Below, one piece after another: positions 1 through 11,743 of a DNA stretch of 64,000 nt. A program made the position numbers and the translations under genes. Each line of letters opens with the position of its first letter. The stretch's first letter is position 1. Origin of the DNA: Dendrocalamus latiflorus (taxonomy: Eukaryota; Streptophyta; Magnoliopsida; Poales; Poaceae); NCBI GenBank assembly GCA_017311315.1, contig CM029654.1, positions 5,091,382 through 5,155,381 on the forward strand, in the 5' to 3' direction. Below the pieces are notes generated by a model. The model did not search any database. It worked only from the letters and a program-made list of their open reading frames with translations, and was not told the origin of the DNA.

Positions 1-781
1 CTTGCAACGATGATCTTGGCATCGTGTTCACACCCATCATCAAACTCATCACTAGTATTATTTTTTTTTGGACTTGGTTGCCTTTCCACATCCAGTCAGT
101 ACTCGGCATATTGATGTATGATATGATTGGCAGAATAATGATGCATGTTTTCAGCTCACTCATACAATCCTAGAAGTAGCATGCTCAAATACCTGAAAAC
201 AAAATACAGTTTGCAGAAGCCACCATCCATTTTCCAAAGAAGCTGATAGAATTCAAAATAACTTTGTTTTGTTGAAGAAGCAAACTGTCAGGAATGTAGG
301 CTGCAGGGTGCTTGCCTTCTGGTTTCTTTCTGCTTCCTGAAGCTGACACTGAACCTGTGTCCTAAGTGAACTGCAAATGAATTTTTGGTGGAAGCATCTT
401 GCAAGTAGATTCCACATTTAAATACAAGTAGACATATTAGCTCTGTCCACAAGATGATGCGAATAATCAATCCAATAAGAAAAAATAATTAATAGATCTT
501 CTAATCTTCGTGAGACTTACGCATCATTTGCATGAACTGCAGTGGAGGAACTATTGCAGCGTGTTCAACATACGCTAATTTGGCGTCTGTCATCTAGCTA
601 TCTAGGTGTCTTGTAACAGAAACGTATTGTTCTAGAAACGATAATTACATCTGATCGCGAGAATTTCTAGTGCAATCTGTTCACTTGTGGTCATTTAAAT
701 ATTTGATTACACTTGGGGGAAGAACATTATAGCCATATCTTGTTTAAGTATTTGAACTGTAAGCGGTATTGACACCGCAAT
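1..781. other. No gene seen
   Basis: AT-rich sequence with only short open frames that show no recognisable motif or codon bias. I see no exon, RNA gene or repeat structure here. Confidence 0.5.
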
Positions 782-789
782 GTGTTGGC

Positions 790-961
790 CAGGGGCGGAT
801 CTAGCGGTGGGGCGGGGGGGCTCGAGCCCCCTACCGCTACCGGACCCTTGAAGCCCCCCCCCCCCCTAAATTTTTAGCCATGGATGTATAATGTAGAAGG
901 GGCTGAGGTCGAGCTGAAGGTACTTCAGCCCCTCCAAAAAATTTTCCTAGATCCGCCACTG
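790..961. mobile_element. hAT-like MITE (172 bp)
   Basis: The ends are imperfect inverted repeats (CAGGGGCGGATCTAG at the left, reverse complement of CAGTGGCGGATCTAG at the right). They are flanked by a perfect 8-bp direct repeat GTGTTGGC at 782-789 and 962-969. The 8-bp target duplication and CAGGG-type ends fit a non-autonomous hAT element. The interior has C/G homopolymer runs and a short inner palindrome (GAGCCCC against CAGCCCC regions) and no coding capacity. Elements with related CAGGGGCGGA-type ends recur at 37471 and 41532. Confidence 0.85.
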
Positions 962-969
962 GTGTTGGC

Positions 970-1658
970 CAAAAGAAGCAGGTTTCAGAATTCAGAGCAT
1001 GCATTAGAAATTAAAATTCAGGCCTACAGGTTGGTTTCTGAAGACTGAGGATGTGACTTGACATCAAGGGCCGCAGCGTTCAGATAACAACCTTCTGATG
1101 AGCAACCCGGCCGGGAATGGAAGAACATCCAGTTGGACTGACTGCCAACATTACCAGAGAAGAAAAACCAGCAATGCTAAATTGATAGAAATGCCAATGA
1201 GAACAGCAGCAGAAAGAAAATACAGTATGAACTATGGAGGAGGCAATCGGCAATATTGTCATCAAGAAGCTTGCATCCTGCCTACATCCAACATCAAGAT
1301 TGGTATTCTCCTCTGCCTTTCTGAATGAACGATATTATTTATGTCGTGAGTGCTTCTGCACTCCATGACGCTTGCATTTTTTTGAGACCCAACAAATTAA
1401 TAAACGATGTTGTTTCCATGATTTTACCCCTTGTAACGTACTAAAATATTGCCTGCCTAGGATGAACGGCGTTAATATTTATAGACCGTAATATACCCCC
1501 CGCCTAGAATGGCGTCTTGACCTAGGACAAGAAAAGAACAAAGCTGTTTTGTTCCTTACGTCGTACGTACTGTACTAAGCAACTTCATCGGCTAGGATAA
1601 ATTCTTGTGCACCTGAACAACAGACACATACGAGTCTATGACCTAGCTACATAGATCC
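970..1658. other. No gene seen
   Basis: Mixed-composition intergenic DNA. Open frames on both strands at about 1080-1330 overlap each other and show no family features. I do not call a gene. Confidence 0.45.
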
Positions 1659-1815
1659 ATGGCAAGTAGGATTTTGCTGACCTCACTTGTCACTAGCAGC
1701 AGCTACCTTGCTGCGGCTGTCCGGTGCAGTGGCGGCGGCGGGAGTCGCGGGACCATGGCAGGTGATGCATGGCGCAACTGCACCAACAGCTGCTGCGGCT
1801 AGGATTGCAATTGAA
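1659..1815 (+). pseudogene. Possible WAK exon-1 remnant
   Basis: An ATG at 1659 is followed by GCAAGTAGGA, a word also present just after the start codon of both intact WAK genes in this window (about 20508 and 33396). A hydrophobic, Ala/Leu-rich stretch follows and then the residues NCTNSC, which resemble the NCT.SCGN start of a GUB_WAK domain. The frame stops at once (GGCTAG), and the sequence turns AT-rich from about 1815. This is best read as the decayed 5' end of another WAK copy. The similarity is short, so it is tentative. Confidence 0.4.
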
Positions 1816-4800
1816 GCGGATACAGACGGATTGGTTTACCTTATATTCTAATCTATATTTTTTCTCTGAGTTAAAGTCGAATACGAATAGTATCAAATAC
1901 ACATTTTTAATTCTGTATTCGTCCCATAAGCCTTTGAACAGTCGGTCGGACAGAAATTATCTTTTTTTTTGCACCCCTACACAGAATATTAGATAGTAGA
2001 AGTGTAATCAGAGCGAACATGGAGAAATTAATCGTCGAGATATCGAAAGAAGTATCATGCCTGCTCACGAACATTTAAAAAGAGTTAATTTAATTAAAAT
2101 AAACTTAACAGTCAATTTTAGTAATTTTAAATGCGTCCAAGCCTAAAACATAACTTACATCCAGAATAACCAAAGAAAACTCCATAGGAACGCTTGAGTG
2201 CGGTCGCAACCCTAACATGAAAACTTGCAATAGTCTGCCCTCTTCTGATCTCTGTGTTGGGGAAAGTAAAGCAATATTGAGTACAACCAACCGTATTCAA
2301 CAAGTCACACGGAAGCTACTAATAACTACATGTAGATTTTTCCTTGAAATGAGGGAGAAGGGTTTGTTATTTTATGTGGATGCAGTTTTAGTTATAAACA
2401 GGTTTTAAACATAAAATCACAGCCTTCTATAAACTCTAAGGGGGGTTTTCAAGGTTCAATTACCAGATCACCAACATTACCAAATCCTTTCCAAATCTAC
2501 TTATGCCTTGTTATTGGATTCACCCAGTAAACACAGCTTCATTTACCGGAAGCACGGCGTATTCGAATACCATTAATCATGACTCTGCAGAGCTGCCCTG
2601 CTTTACCCACAAGATTTCTTAGTCACCGCTTCCGGGTCCAAAAAAACAAGGTTTTTCACTGCTCAATTCTTTATATAGCCTCTACCTAGTAGGTTTCCTC
2701 AACAAGCTCAAGCCACAACCTGACTTATCTCAGCCTACTATTGTGTGTACATCTGATAATCAAATCAATAGTAAAAATAATAATGGTGCCAACTTCCATA
2801 CGACCCTTCTTAACTCCCTTCCGTATGGACTCACACTTTGCCTCTTCCTCACTTGTGTAGAGGTTCAATCGAATTTGAGCAGCTACTAGACCAGGTTTGA
2901 CGTATCAACGCTTGTGGTTGGGCGATTACTATGTTCTTTACTCGGCATAAGGATCTAGTCCTTGTATTTTCACCGGTGGCAATTTCCTCCCACAAATCCA
3001 TGTCCAGTGCCACAACACTGTCATCGATTTGTACTTTTGCCTTCACCCTAGGTTAAGGTCACAGAATCCAGCGATCCTCGCTTACCCTAGAACCACTTTC
3101 CAAATAAATACCAAATCTTTTAGTAACAGTAGATGTTGTTGATTCTCTAAACTACTATGATTACATATTATTATATTATTTTTAATGTTACTATGTCTTG
3201 TCAAGGTGAACATGGCCATCAAATTAGACTGGACATTTTCGGGTGGTAGGACATAACTAGTATCATGTCATTCTAAGCATTTATTGTACATAAAATAACA
3301 GTGCGTAAATAACATAATGAAAATACTGATAAGTAAATAAATAGCGGAAATGTGGGTTCAACATGATCAAAATATATGTGACTTGCCTTGCAGGCCTACG
3401 ATTTTGATAATTTCGGATTCTTCAGTTTCTTGAAATTGAGCTTGACCATCTCCTTCCAGCTCCAGGTGGTCTTCAATGTCGAGAGCTAATGTAAAATTAA
3501 AATAAATTAGTCCCACGCTCGAAGGACTGAGCAAGGAACAAAGAAACAAAATGAAGAAAGAAAATTCGAAGAAAATCCAAATAAATAGGGTTTGGGCTTT
3601 TAGGAAGGGTCAAAAGGTGAAATGGGCCTGAGATTTGGGTTGGCGGGCTCGAAATGGTTCTAAGGAGTATAAACTTAGGTTTTTGGGTTCGGGTGAACAG
3701 TAACGGGTTGGGTTCACTGTTCACCGTGGGTTGGCACTGTTCACAGCGGGTCGGCCGGCTGGATCTAGCACTATTCACATGCGGGTCGGGCGCAAGTTAA
3801 CGGGTTGGGGTGAACAGTAACCGCGGGTTACTGTTCATCTTCCTCCCTTCGCTCCCGCTCGCGCATGGAAACAGGGGAAAAGAGGCGGCAGCTAATGGTG
3901 GGGCTAGAGGATTTTGCGACGGTTTTGGAGGGTAGGGTTGGGTTGGGTTGCTGGGGTTGTAGTGAATCCATTTTGAGGCTCGGTAGGACCGGCGGAGGCG
4001 GCAATCGCCGGCGGCGAGGGCAAAAGCTCGTGACACCTTTTTGTTTCAATAACGGTTTCCTAGGGTTCAGGGGGTCAGAGCTTTGGTGTTTGAGCATCTA
4101 CGGAGCTCAGGCAAGCTTGTGGGAGGTTCGGTTTGGGCGGTGGTGGCCGGAGCTGGGCTGGCCACGGCGAGGTGGTCGGGCTGTGGGGCGACTCTTGGCG
4201 CCGGGGAAGACAAGGGCTTGGGAAGCTCGGGCATTAGTATGGTGGTAATCTTGGGTGCTAGGGGAAGCCACAGGAGCAAGGAATTGAATTTCTATCGATA
4301 AATCGGAGAGAACGGTTTAGGGCTCACCTTCGGGTTTCTTGGCAATTGCCGGCGACGGGAGAGAAGAGGGTTCAATTGGGCATGAGAGAGGCTTTATGGG
4401 GGAGTGTGGAGGAGGTTGGAGAGGTCTGCGGTTTTTAAAGAGGCCCGAAGGCGGTTCGGCGCTGGGAGTTGGCTATGGAGACGATGGCGCGTGGCACGGC
4501 CGGGACTGATCGGGGAGGCGCGGTCAAAGGGAGATGTGCTGGCGACTTTGGGCTGTGTACTGTGGCGGTTAAGGAAAGCAGGAGGTGTCAGGTCGGCCGG
4601 GGAGCTGTGAGAGCGGAGGGGGTGCAAAACAGGGGCGGACGGTGGCGACAGCGACCGGGGGCGCCTGCCACAGGAGCAGGGGCATTGAATAGGGGCGTAC
4701 GGGCTCTGGCAGGCAGAGGAGAGATGGCGGCAGCAGGTGAGGACGAGAAGGCGCGGGATGAGTCGGTCGGCTTGGCGGTGAAGGAAGAATCGGGCAGCGG

Positions 4801-4972
4801 CGAAAAAATCTGGACCATGAACAGTGTTGCGCGCATTCTCTGCCGTAGAAGTGATGCAGGGTTGAACTGAGGGCGTAGATGAGTAGTCTAGGTAAGGATT
4901 AGGGCTAGAAATCAAATGAAATCCAAATTCAAAAGAAAGTCAAATTTGTTTTCAATTTTTGGTTTGTTTCAG
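1816..4972. other. Noncoding, probably old retrotransposon DNA
   Basis: No gene is recognised. From 3640 to 3850 words such as GAACAGTAA and ACTGTTCAC recur, which is common in LTRs and leaders of grass gypsy elements. From 3860 to 4870 the DNA is GC-rich with overlapping open frames on both strands (for example 4394-4915 on the minus strand) that match no family I know. The segment may be the leader of a minus-strand LTR element whose primer-binding site would be at 4973-4984, but I cannot delimit LTRs. Confidence 0.35.
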
Positions 4973-4984
4973 GCTCTGATACCA
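4973..4984 (-). other. Primer-binding-site-like motif (minus strand)
   Basis: GCTCTGATACCA is the exact complement of the initiator-Met tRNA primer-binding site used by many plant LTR retrotransposons, and is the same 12-mer as in the intact copia element at 19945-19956. No matching LTR boundary (TG...CA) or gag reading frame could be placed next to it, so it may be a relic. Confidence 0.35.
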
Positions 4985-5560
4985 AGCTATCGTGGGAACG
5001 TACCAAGGATCACATGCTGTAGTTGTGAGTGGTCGGCGGTCGGCTGCCAGGGAGCCTGCGTCTGGCTGGTGGAGCCGTGGTGACTGCCCAAGCGGCGGGA
5101 GAGGTGCAGGGGAAGGGCGCTGAAACAGGGGATGAGAGGAGAGAACATGGGATGAGGGGAATAGATTTATTCCTGGATGCCAAGAGGCATAGCCGAAATC
5201 CCAATATATAGTAGGGAGATTGGATCATATACCCTCCCTTTAGTTGGGAAATTGAGGATTTACCCTCCACATCTCAATGACACGTGGGGTCATCATAAGT
5301 CACTGACACGTAGGATGAGGGCTCAAGTAGGGGCCCTGCTGGAGTTGCTCTAAACCCAATCCGGACTCTGACTCAAAAGCCCTAATTCCTAAGCAATCTC
5401 GACTTTCCTAATGCTTCCACGGCCTGCTATAGAAATACCTCTGCTTCATGCTGCAGCCTGTCCAGCCGTTGTCGCTGCGGCACCCGGATCAGTCTCGTCC
5501 GGAATCTGAACCAATGGAGGCAGCGGCTGCGGATGCTGGCTGCGGTTGCGACGAGAATAC

Positions 5561-7217
5561 TTGAGACCCCACATGACAGCGGAGGACATGGGATTGCGTA
5601 CAAAGGAATTCTAGGCCTAAACATTGTCACCGTCAAGAAATCGAAGATTGTAATACAGAAATAAATCGATGATTTCATAAATGAGGTTGCCATTCTTTCT
5701 CAAATCAACTATAGGAATGTTGTGAAGCTGCTTGGATGTTGTCTGGAGACATAAGTGCCACTACTGGCTTACGAATTCATTTCAAATGGGGATCACAATC
5801 ATCATCTTCATACTAAAGGCCCGTCAAAACTATCATGGGATGATCGTTAAGGATCGCACTTGAAACTACTAGAGCTCTAGCCTATCTACACTCTGCTGCT
5901 TCGGTACCTATATTTCATAGAGATATCAAGTCTTCTAACATACTTCTTGATGACAATTTTGTTGAAAACATAAGCACATGTAGGTTCAATTTATTCCATA
6001 AATAAATCATGACATCAAGCACGCACAGTAATAGAACCATCACAGGCATAAAAGATCTAGACATGTAAATCAGGCAACTATACATGAACAGATCTAATAG
6101 GGAGAACATGACTGTGACGTACCGAAAGTCCTGTTCTGATCGATTTGCGCGACTGTTGACACTGCAGGCACGATGCGAATGACACGAGGTCGATGACGAC
6201 GCGTCGAAGCTGAACAACGAGGAAGACGAGCCAGAGCTACAGCAAGCAGTCGCGCAGAGCGCTTCCCAAAAACCTTATTCGCCCTCTCCCGGTGCAGAAC
6301 TTCGAAGGCGACAGTTCCGGAGACCTGCTTTCCTGAACGACGGTGCACATCGGCGGACGGGATGGAGTAGACTACGTGGGACGGCGCAGCATAATGGAGG
6401 AGGCAAAAACCCTAGATTGATTTTTCGCTGTATCTTACATGGAGGCGTCGATTCAATATTTATAGAGAAATCAGGACGCGTGATCAAAACGCCTGCACGT
6501 TCGGATTAGTCGCGCGTAACGTAACCGATTCGGATTTACCGCCACTCAAAACAACAAAATAAAACTGCAAAAGGAAGCTGCGTCTGCGCAAGCACCTGGA
6601 ACCAATTTTGGCGGACCATTCACGCAGGTGCCGCGCGCCTACGCCCACGCCCTTCGCCCGGCCCGGCGAGGCGAGCGAGTGCGTGTGATCCTCTAGTTCT
6701 CTCCCACACATGCTCAAGTGGCTAGGAGTGCACCCTCCCTTTTAAGGTGGTCTTCCTCTCCTAGAACTAGCAATATGATACTAAAGTTCAAATGTATGCC
6801 TCCTTTGCATGAGTGGGCCTTTGAGATTTTACATAAGAATTATTCTTCTTATATGGGTTTGGTCCACATAATTCAACAAATTTAACAACAAAAGTATCAG
6901 ATTTTGAGGCTTCAAGGTACATTTCGATTGAGCGAACAGAAGTGACAGCTAGCATCCAAGGAACTATGGGTTAGGTAGACCCCATGTTCTATTATACCGG
7001 TAAGCTGACTGACAAGAGCGATGTTTCCAGCTTTGGAGTTCCTGTAGAATTGCTTACCAGGAAGAATCAATTTTTCTACGAGGCTCGTAGCGGTGACAGT
7101 CTTGTTGCGCACTTCCAGTCGCTTATCATGAAAGGCAACCTAGTACAGATAATAGATCCAAAGGATATAGAGGAGGGAGACGAAAGGGTTCAACAAGTCG
7201 TCAAGCTAGTGGCGAAT
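5561..7217 (+). pseudogene. WAK kinase-exon pseudogene (split by solo LTR)
   Basis: Homologous to the kinase exon of WAK-A and WAK-B. The first part, 5561-5959, runs from the end of the glycine-rich loop (GGHGIAYKG) through VTVKKSK (catalytic Lys kept) and INEVAILSQIN to the HRD loop region. It has in-frame stops (for example KIVIQK then stop, and LLGCCLET then stop) and frameshifts before HRD. The second part, 6879-7217, resumes at LTAKVSDFEASRY (DFG changed to DFE) and runs through the activation segment and DKSDVSSFGV to about ANC, then loses similarity before the C-lobe ends. The two halves are separated exactly by the solo LTR at 5960-6878. No extracellular exons lie upstream; GC-rich unrelated DNA abuts the start. 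It is non-functional as a kinase. Confidence 0.9.
5960..6878 (-). mobile_element. Solo LTR (919 bp) inside WAK pseudogene
   Basis: The element begins TGTTGAA and ends TTCAACA, and is flanked by the 5-bp duplication AATTT (5955-5959 and 6879-6883). The complement strand carries CTATAAATATT (plus-strand 6457-6467) followed by a GC-rich leader, so the LTR promoter points leftwards. No internal domain, primer-binding site or polypurine tract is present, which is the expected product of LTR-LTR recombination. Superfamily is undetermined. Confidence 0.85.
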
Positions 7218-8418
7218 TGCGATTGGTCGCACTCGGCGATGGTCATGATCGGACGGGACCAACGGCATCGCGACCGCAGGCAGTTCGCTATGCATCGCGA
7301 GAGAAGGGAAGAGGCGAATCCGGCCGCGCGTGCCAGCCATCCTCCATTTCCGAGCTCCTAGAGCACGCAGGTGTGACTGGGCATCGACCAGGCAAGCTCA
7401 AGCACTCTCCACCTCCAGGCTAGGTAAATTTGTTTCACCAGCTCCGTATGAATTCTCTACTCGCATCAAGTTTCGTTATTTCTGCCCCTAAGTGATGTGA
7501 GCCTGTGTAGTTTCGATGAATGTTAGCTTTTTTAGTTACTGCGTTCCTGTTCCTGAGATAGTGACCTGATTGTTAAAGTTTGGGGATAGATTAAGCATCA
7601 CATGCTATGAGGGAATATTTTTTTGGATCCAAAGCAAACCTGTACGGATGGAATTAATGTAAGCTTAGCTAACTTGGAAAATGAGAAAAAAGGAAAATAA
7701 AAAAAAACTAGATATCGGTGGGGGCGGCGAGGAAGCCGGAATTGGGAGGGCGGCGGCGTCCTTCAAGATCTGGATCTGGGAGGGCGGCGGTATATAAAAT
7801 ATTATATCTTTATGTGATCACAGATTTATATAAGACTATTCACTATTGCAGTGCTTGTATTACTTCACTGGTACTCGGTAATCATTCTCTATTCAAGACA
7901 CTGAAGTGATGGATCTAAGTACACATTAGCTATGCCTGATCAATATGGCTTCAACTTCTGGCTTCAGCTTATTTTTGCACTATTCATAAATTTCGTCTTT
8001 TTCTGAACTTTTGGCTTTTTTAGTTTTTTTACCGATTCTTTTTTTCTCGTATTTGTTTACATTATACGTGATGGGCTAATATGTTTTTTCTATTTTTAAA
8101 TTTAATTATGTTAAATAAGTCTCTGTCAGCTACAGTGCTTTTTTCAGCCAGCTACAGTGCTTTCAGCCATAAGCCACGAGCTTTTCAGCCGAACCGATCA
8201 CCACCGGTCATGCTTGATTAGTTAGAGAATGTACTAGTCCCGGGGGGGGTTAATGAAATATTGTCACCATTTTAAGTATACATTTTAGGAATGATAAAAT
8301 AGATGTGGCATGGCATACAGTCCTATTGGTCTCAACAAACAAAGCTAGCTAAATTAGATAACTCAGTTAAGGGCAATGCTACCCATCATTCTAAAAACTG
8401 TTTACGAAATCTATATTT
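7218..8418. other. Noncoding, includes WAK-intron-like DNA
   Basis: From 7218 to about 7425 a GC-rich stretch ends in a possible splice donor (CCAGGCTAG|GTAAATTT). It could be an untranslated exon but matches nothing I know. From 8310 to 8418 the sequence resembles the WAK-A intron just upstream of its kinase exon (about 26905-26990; shared words include CAACAAAGCTA, CAATGCTAC and CATCAT), so it is the intron of the pseudogene whose kinase exon begins at 10724. The word CAGCTACAGTGC repeats at 8128-8162. Confidence 0.5.
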
Positions 8419-8460
8419 TGTTGGAACTAATCTTATTGTGTTGTTGATAGTGGTCGGTAT

Positions 8461-8594
8461 CGAGTACTCGATGTATTCGAGTACTGTGTAGTCGTGTGTC
8501 GAGTACTCGGTGTGTTCAAGTACTGTGTAGTCGTGTGTCAAGTACTCGGTGTGTTCGAGTACTGTGTAGTCATGTATCGAGTACTCGGTGTGTT
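8461..8594. repeat. 39-bp tandem repeat in LTR (about 3.4 copies)
   Basis: Units begin at 8461, 8500, 8539 and (partial) 8578. Each unit carries CGAGTACTCGGTGTGTTCGA-type sequence followed by GTACTGTGTAGTCGTGTGT with few mismatches. GAGTACTC is itself palindromic, so the array can fold. Looser copies of a second word (ACCGGTCGTAGCTACA-like) follow at 8688-8820. All of it lies in the U3 part of the truncated copia LTR. Confidence 0.85.
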
Positions 8595-9548
8595 CGCCGA
8601 GTACATCTAGGAGTCGAAGACCCCGGAGTCAGAGAGTAGTTAGAGACTCCAGAGATTCAGTCGCAGTCGTTAGTCGAACTGCGTAGTAAACCGGTCATAG
8701 CTACACCGAACCGGTCGTATCTACAATGAACCGGTCGTGGTAGTCGCAGACGTGAGTTAATCTGCGTAGTAGCCATAGCTACAGTGAACCGATTGTAGCT
8801 ACAGTGGACCGGCTGCTAGTTGGAAGATACCTGGTCGGTAGTCGGAGCTACAGGAACTAGTTGGTTGTCGGAGCTACAATAATCGGTTGGTGCTCGGAAG
8901 ACCTGCGTAGTCGTAAGACCGGTAGTACTAGCTCAGTGTGAGTGGTACTACCGGAGTTGTGGTGGAGAAGCCGTGGTCAAAGTAATCGTAAGTCTAGTAG
9001 CAGCCGTGGTTGAGACACCGTGGTCGAGACGCCGTGGTTGAAAGACTTGAAGAAGGACTCGAAGTTGGTCAGGTTTGTGTGTGGTCGTAGATTTGGTCAG
9101 GTAGCAGTGTGCCTACACCAGTCGTATCCACTAGCTGTGTTAGTTGGTTAATGGGGCGAGTCTTTCGGTTAGTGCACAGTGTCCACCGAGTCGTAGGGAT
9201 CATGGCTTGCAAAACTGGATCACAGGGAGTCGTGTGACTGTAGTGGGTGAGTGACCTGCATGTACGGCCTAGTTGTGTCTATTTAAGCCATGTAATATGT
9301 GGAGCAATTTGAGGAAATTGAGTAAATAGAAAAGGAAGGTAGAAAAGGCGCGTGTTGCCGAAAAAGAAGTCTATCCTATGTTTACTCGTTCTCCACTTGT
9401 GTGCGTTTCTTCCCTGGGCTGGGCTAACAATTAGTATAAAAGCTTTGGTGATTCTTGTGAATCGGAGATGCCGAGAGAAGGAAGGAGTGTGCCTCCATCC
9501 GCAGTACGAGGCCTGCTGCGAGGTGGTCTGTCCGACTTGCAAGTGGTG

Positions 9549-10648
9549 AAGAGGGAGAGCGCGGTGACGTTGTCATACCCGCAACTCACCGGCACGAACT
9601 GTACGATTTGGGCAATAAAGATGCATCTTTAGGCTCAGAACATGTGGGAAGTAGTAGAGCTGGGTGCCATGAAGTATCAGAAGAATCGGATGGCATTGTA
9701 CATGTTATAGGGGTGGCCCCAACCTAAACCCAGCTGGCCTGCTAATAACATAAGCACCCCTGCGAGGGATACATGAGTGTAAAGACATACTTGTAAAATA
9801 CTCTCAATGTGAATATATATGTGGCTGCCCTGAACATGGGGAAGGGGTAAGCATTGTTCATCTGTCATCTCCACTACCATACTCTCACTTTATTGTTTGG
9901 TCTGTAACCACAACCGTATGCCATCTATCAGGCTGTGCCAGAGGAAGTCATGTTTTCCCTTGTCGAGAAAGACACGACGAAGTCGGCATGGGAGGCAATC
10001 AAGACGGCGCATATGAGGCAGGATCGCGTGCGTGAAGCCAAGCTGCAGACCCTCAAGAGAGACTTCGAGGGGCTAAAGATGGAGAAAAGGGAGACCGTTG
10101 AAGACTTCGCCGGTCGGGTGACGTCTGTCGTCACCGGCATCCATGCATTGAGCAACACCATGGTAGATGAAATTGGCGTTGTTCGTAGGTTTTTTCGTGC
10201 TGCCCCGGCGCGCTACATGTAGCTTGTCACCTCTATCAAGCAGTTTCATGGACTTGAAGACCCTCACAGTGTCAGGTAGTACAAAGCCTACAATGAACGC
10301 GTCCAAATCAGTTTCGGTGGTGAGGCAAAGGAGAGTGAGTATTTGTTGCTCACACGCACGCAGTGGGAGACTCTTAACAAGAAGAAGAAAGGAGAAGGGT
10401 CAGGCGACGGCGCAAAGAAGAATCGTGACCGTGGCGACAGCTGTGTCACAGGTGGTTGTCGGGGAGATGGCCATGACGACAGTAGCGACAACAGTGGCTC
10501 CAACACCAGTGAACGCAAGTTCAAGAAAAAGGTGAAATGTTACAACTGTGGTATACGTGGGCATTTCGCCAGCAAGTGCCGCAAGCTGAAGAAGGAAGAG
10601 GTGCATCTCGCTGTGGCAGAAGAAGATTTTGTGAAAGAATGCTTTTAG
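9549..10648 (+). pseudogene. Copia gag fragment (UBN2 plus zinc knuckle)
   Basis: Broken reading frame for a Ty1/copia Gag. LTGTNCTIWAIKM and MWEVVELGAMKYQKNR are the N-terminal gag motifs. After an interruption at about 9705-9930 the frame resumes with AVPEEVMFSLVEKD, then the LQTLKRDFEGLKM segment and, after further stops (ARYM then stop), the CCHC knuckle CYNCGIRGHFASKC near 10540-10581. It ends in a stop after EEDFVKECF. The 9705-9930 interruption could be an insertion or an intron-like segment (it ends ...CTATCAG). Non-functional. Confidence 0.8.
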
Positions 10649-10723
10649 TGCACATGGTATTTCCATTTAGGCAAATAAGAAAGGAGGGATGACATATGTA
10701 ATGTTATCTTCATATTTTTTCAG

Positions 10724-11743
10724 GTTTAATCGTAGGTCTTGCTGTCAGTGGTGGCTTCACTCTTCTGCTTCTGGCTGTTGTTGTTCCCTTCATAACATGT
10801 AAGATCAAGTTATGGACGGTGAAAAAAGTGAAAGGAAAAGTTTTCAAGCAAAATCATGGGGTGCTATTGCAGCAATCAGAATCGCAAAAGACAGAAATTG
10901 GTGAAAGGATGATCATTACATTAGGGGAACTAGATAAGGCCACGGACAATTTTGACAAAACTCATGAGGTTGGTGGACGGCATGGCATTGTGTATAAAGG
11001 AATTCTAGACCTACATGTTGTGACCATCAAGACATCAAAGATTGTAGAACAGAGAGAAATCGACGAATTCATAAATGAGGTGGCAATTCTGTCTCAAATC
11101 AACCATAGAAACGTGGTGAAGCTCTCCTTGGTGCTGCCTTGAAACAGAAGTACCATTGTTGGTTTACGAGTTCATTTCAAATGGAACCCTTTATCACTAT
11201 CTTCATGTTGGAGGACCAGTATCACTATCATGGGACGACCGATTAAGGATTGCACTTGAGATTGCTACAGCTCTAGCCTATCTACATTTAGCTGCTTCAA
11301 TGCCAATATATCACAGAGATATCAAATCCTATTAACATACATCTTGATGATGGCTTAACAGCAAAGGTATCAGATTTTGGAGTTTCAAGGTATATTCCAA
11401 TTGATCAAACAGGAGTGACAACAGCTGTTCAGGGAGCATTTGGTTATTTAGATCCCATGTACTATTACAGAGGTCGATTGACAGAAAAGAGCGATGTTTT
11501 TAGTTTTGGTGTTCTGCTTGTAGAATTGATCACTAGAAAGAGACCTTTCATCTATAGGTCCGATAATGATGCCAGTCGTGTTTCACATTTGTCTCGCTAC
11601 TCACAAAAGGCAACTTGGCTGACATAATAGGCCCGCAAGTCATGGAAGAAGACGAAGAAGTCATTGAAGAGAACACCGAAGAATCAAGCAGACACTACAC
11701 TATGGATGAGGAAATCCTGTTGTCAGGTAGGTATCCTCGATGA
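10724..11743 (+). pseudogene. WAK kinase-exon pseudogene
   Basis: After the acceptor TTTTTTCAG the frame reads GLIVGLAVSGG (transmembrane start), FKQNHGVLLQQ, GERMIITLGELDKAT and a glycine loop altered to GGRHG. The first break is near 11130, where KLLGCC is replaced by KLSLVLP and a stop. A second frameshift lies in the catalytic loop (HRDIKS, about 11320) and a third near 11600. The region after QVMEEDEEV lacks kinase subdomain XI and joins directly to the C-terminal tail EESSRHYTMDEEILLS. It keeps the same terminal ...RYPR and stop as WAK-A and WAK-B. No extracellular exons were found upstream because the intron is filled by the truncated copia. Transcript may exist, but no active kinase. 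Confidence 0.9.

Larger units (their letters stand above)
8419..10660 (+). mobile_element. Truncated copia element (5' LTR plus gag)
   Basis: A long LTR-like segment starts at TGTTGGAA (8419) or TGTTGATAG (8442) and ends CTAACA at 9429. A decayed primer-binding site follows directly (TAGTATAAAAGC where TGGTATCAGAGC is usual). A gag fragment runs to about 10648 and then WAK intron resumes. Protease, integrase, reverse transcriptase and the 3' LTR are missing. The element sits in the intron upstream of the pseudogene kinase exon at 10724. The left edge is uncertain by about 25 bp and no target duplication was identified. Confidence 0.7.

Noticed and set aside
2849..3046. 65-codon minus-strand frame (starts MKAKVQIDD)
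   Set aside because: Isolated, in repeat-like DNA, with no matching neighbour exon or family I recognise.
4394..4915. 173-codon minus-strand frame
   Set aside because: GC-rich, with a plus-strand frame overlapping, no domain, and a setting that looks like a TE leader.
8461..8594. Regular repeats that might look like a CRISPR array
   Set aside because: Units are contiguous without unique spacers and lie in an LTR of a plant retrotransposon.
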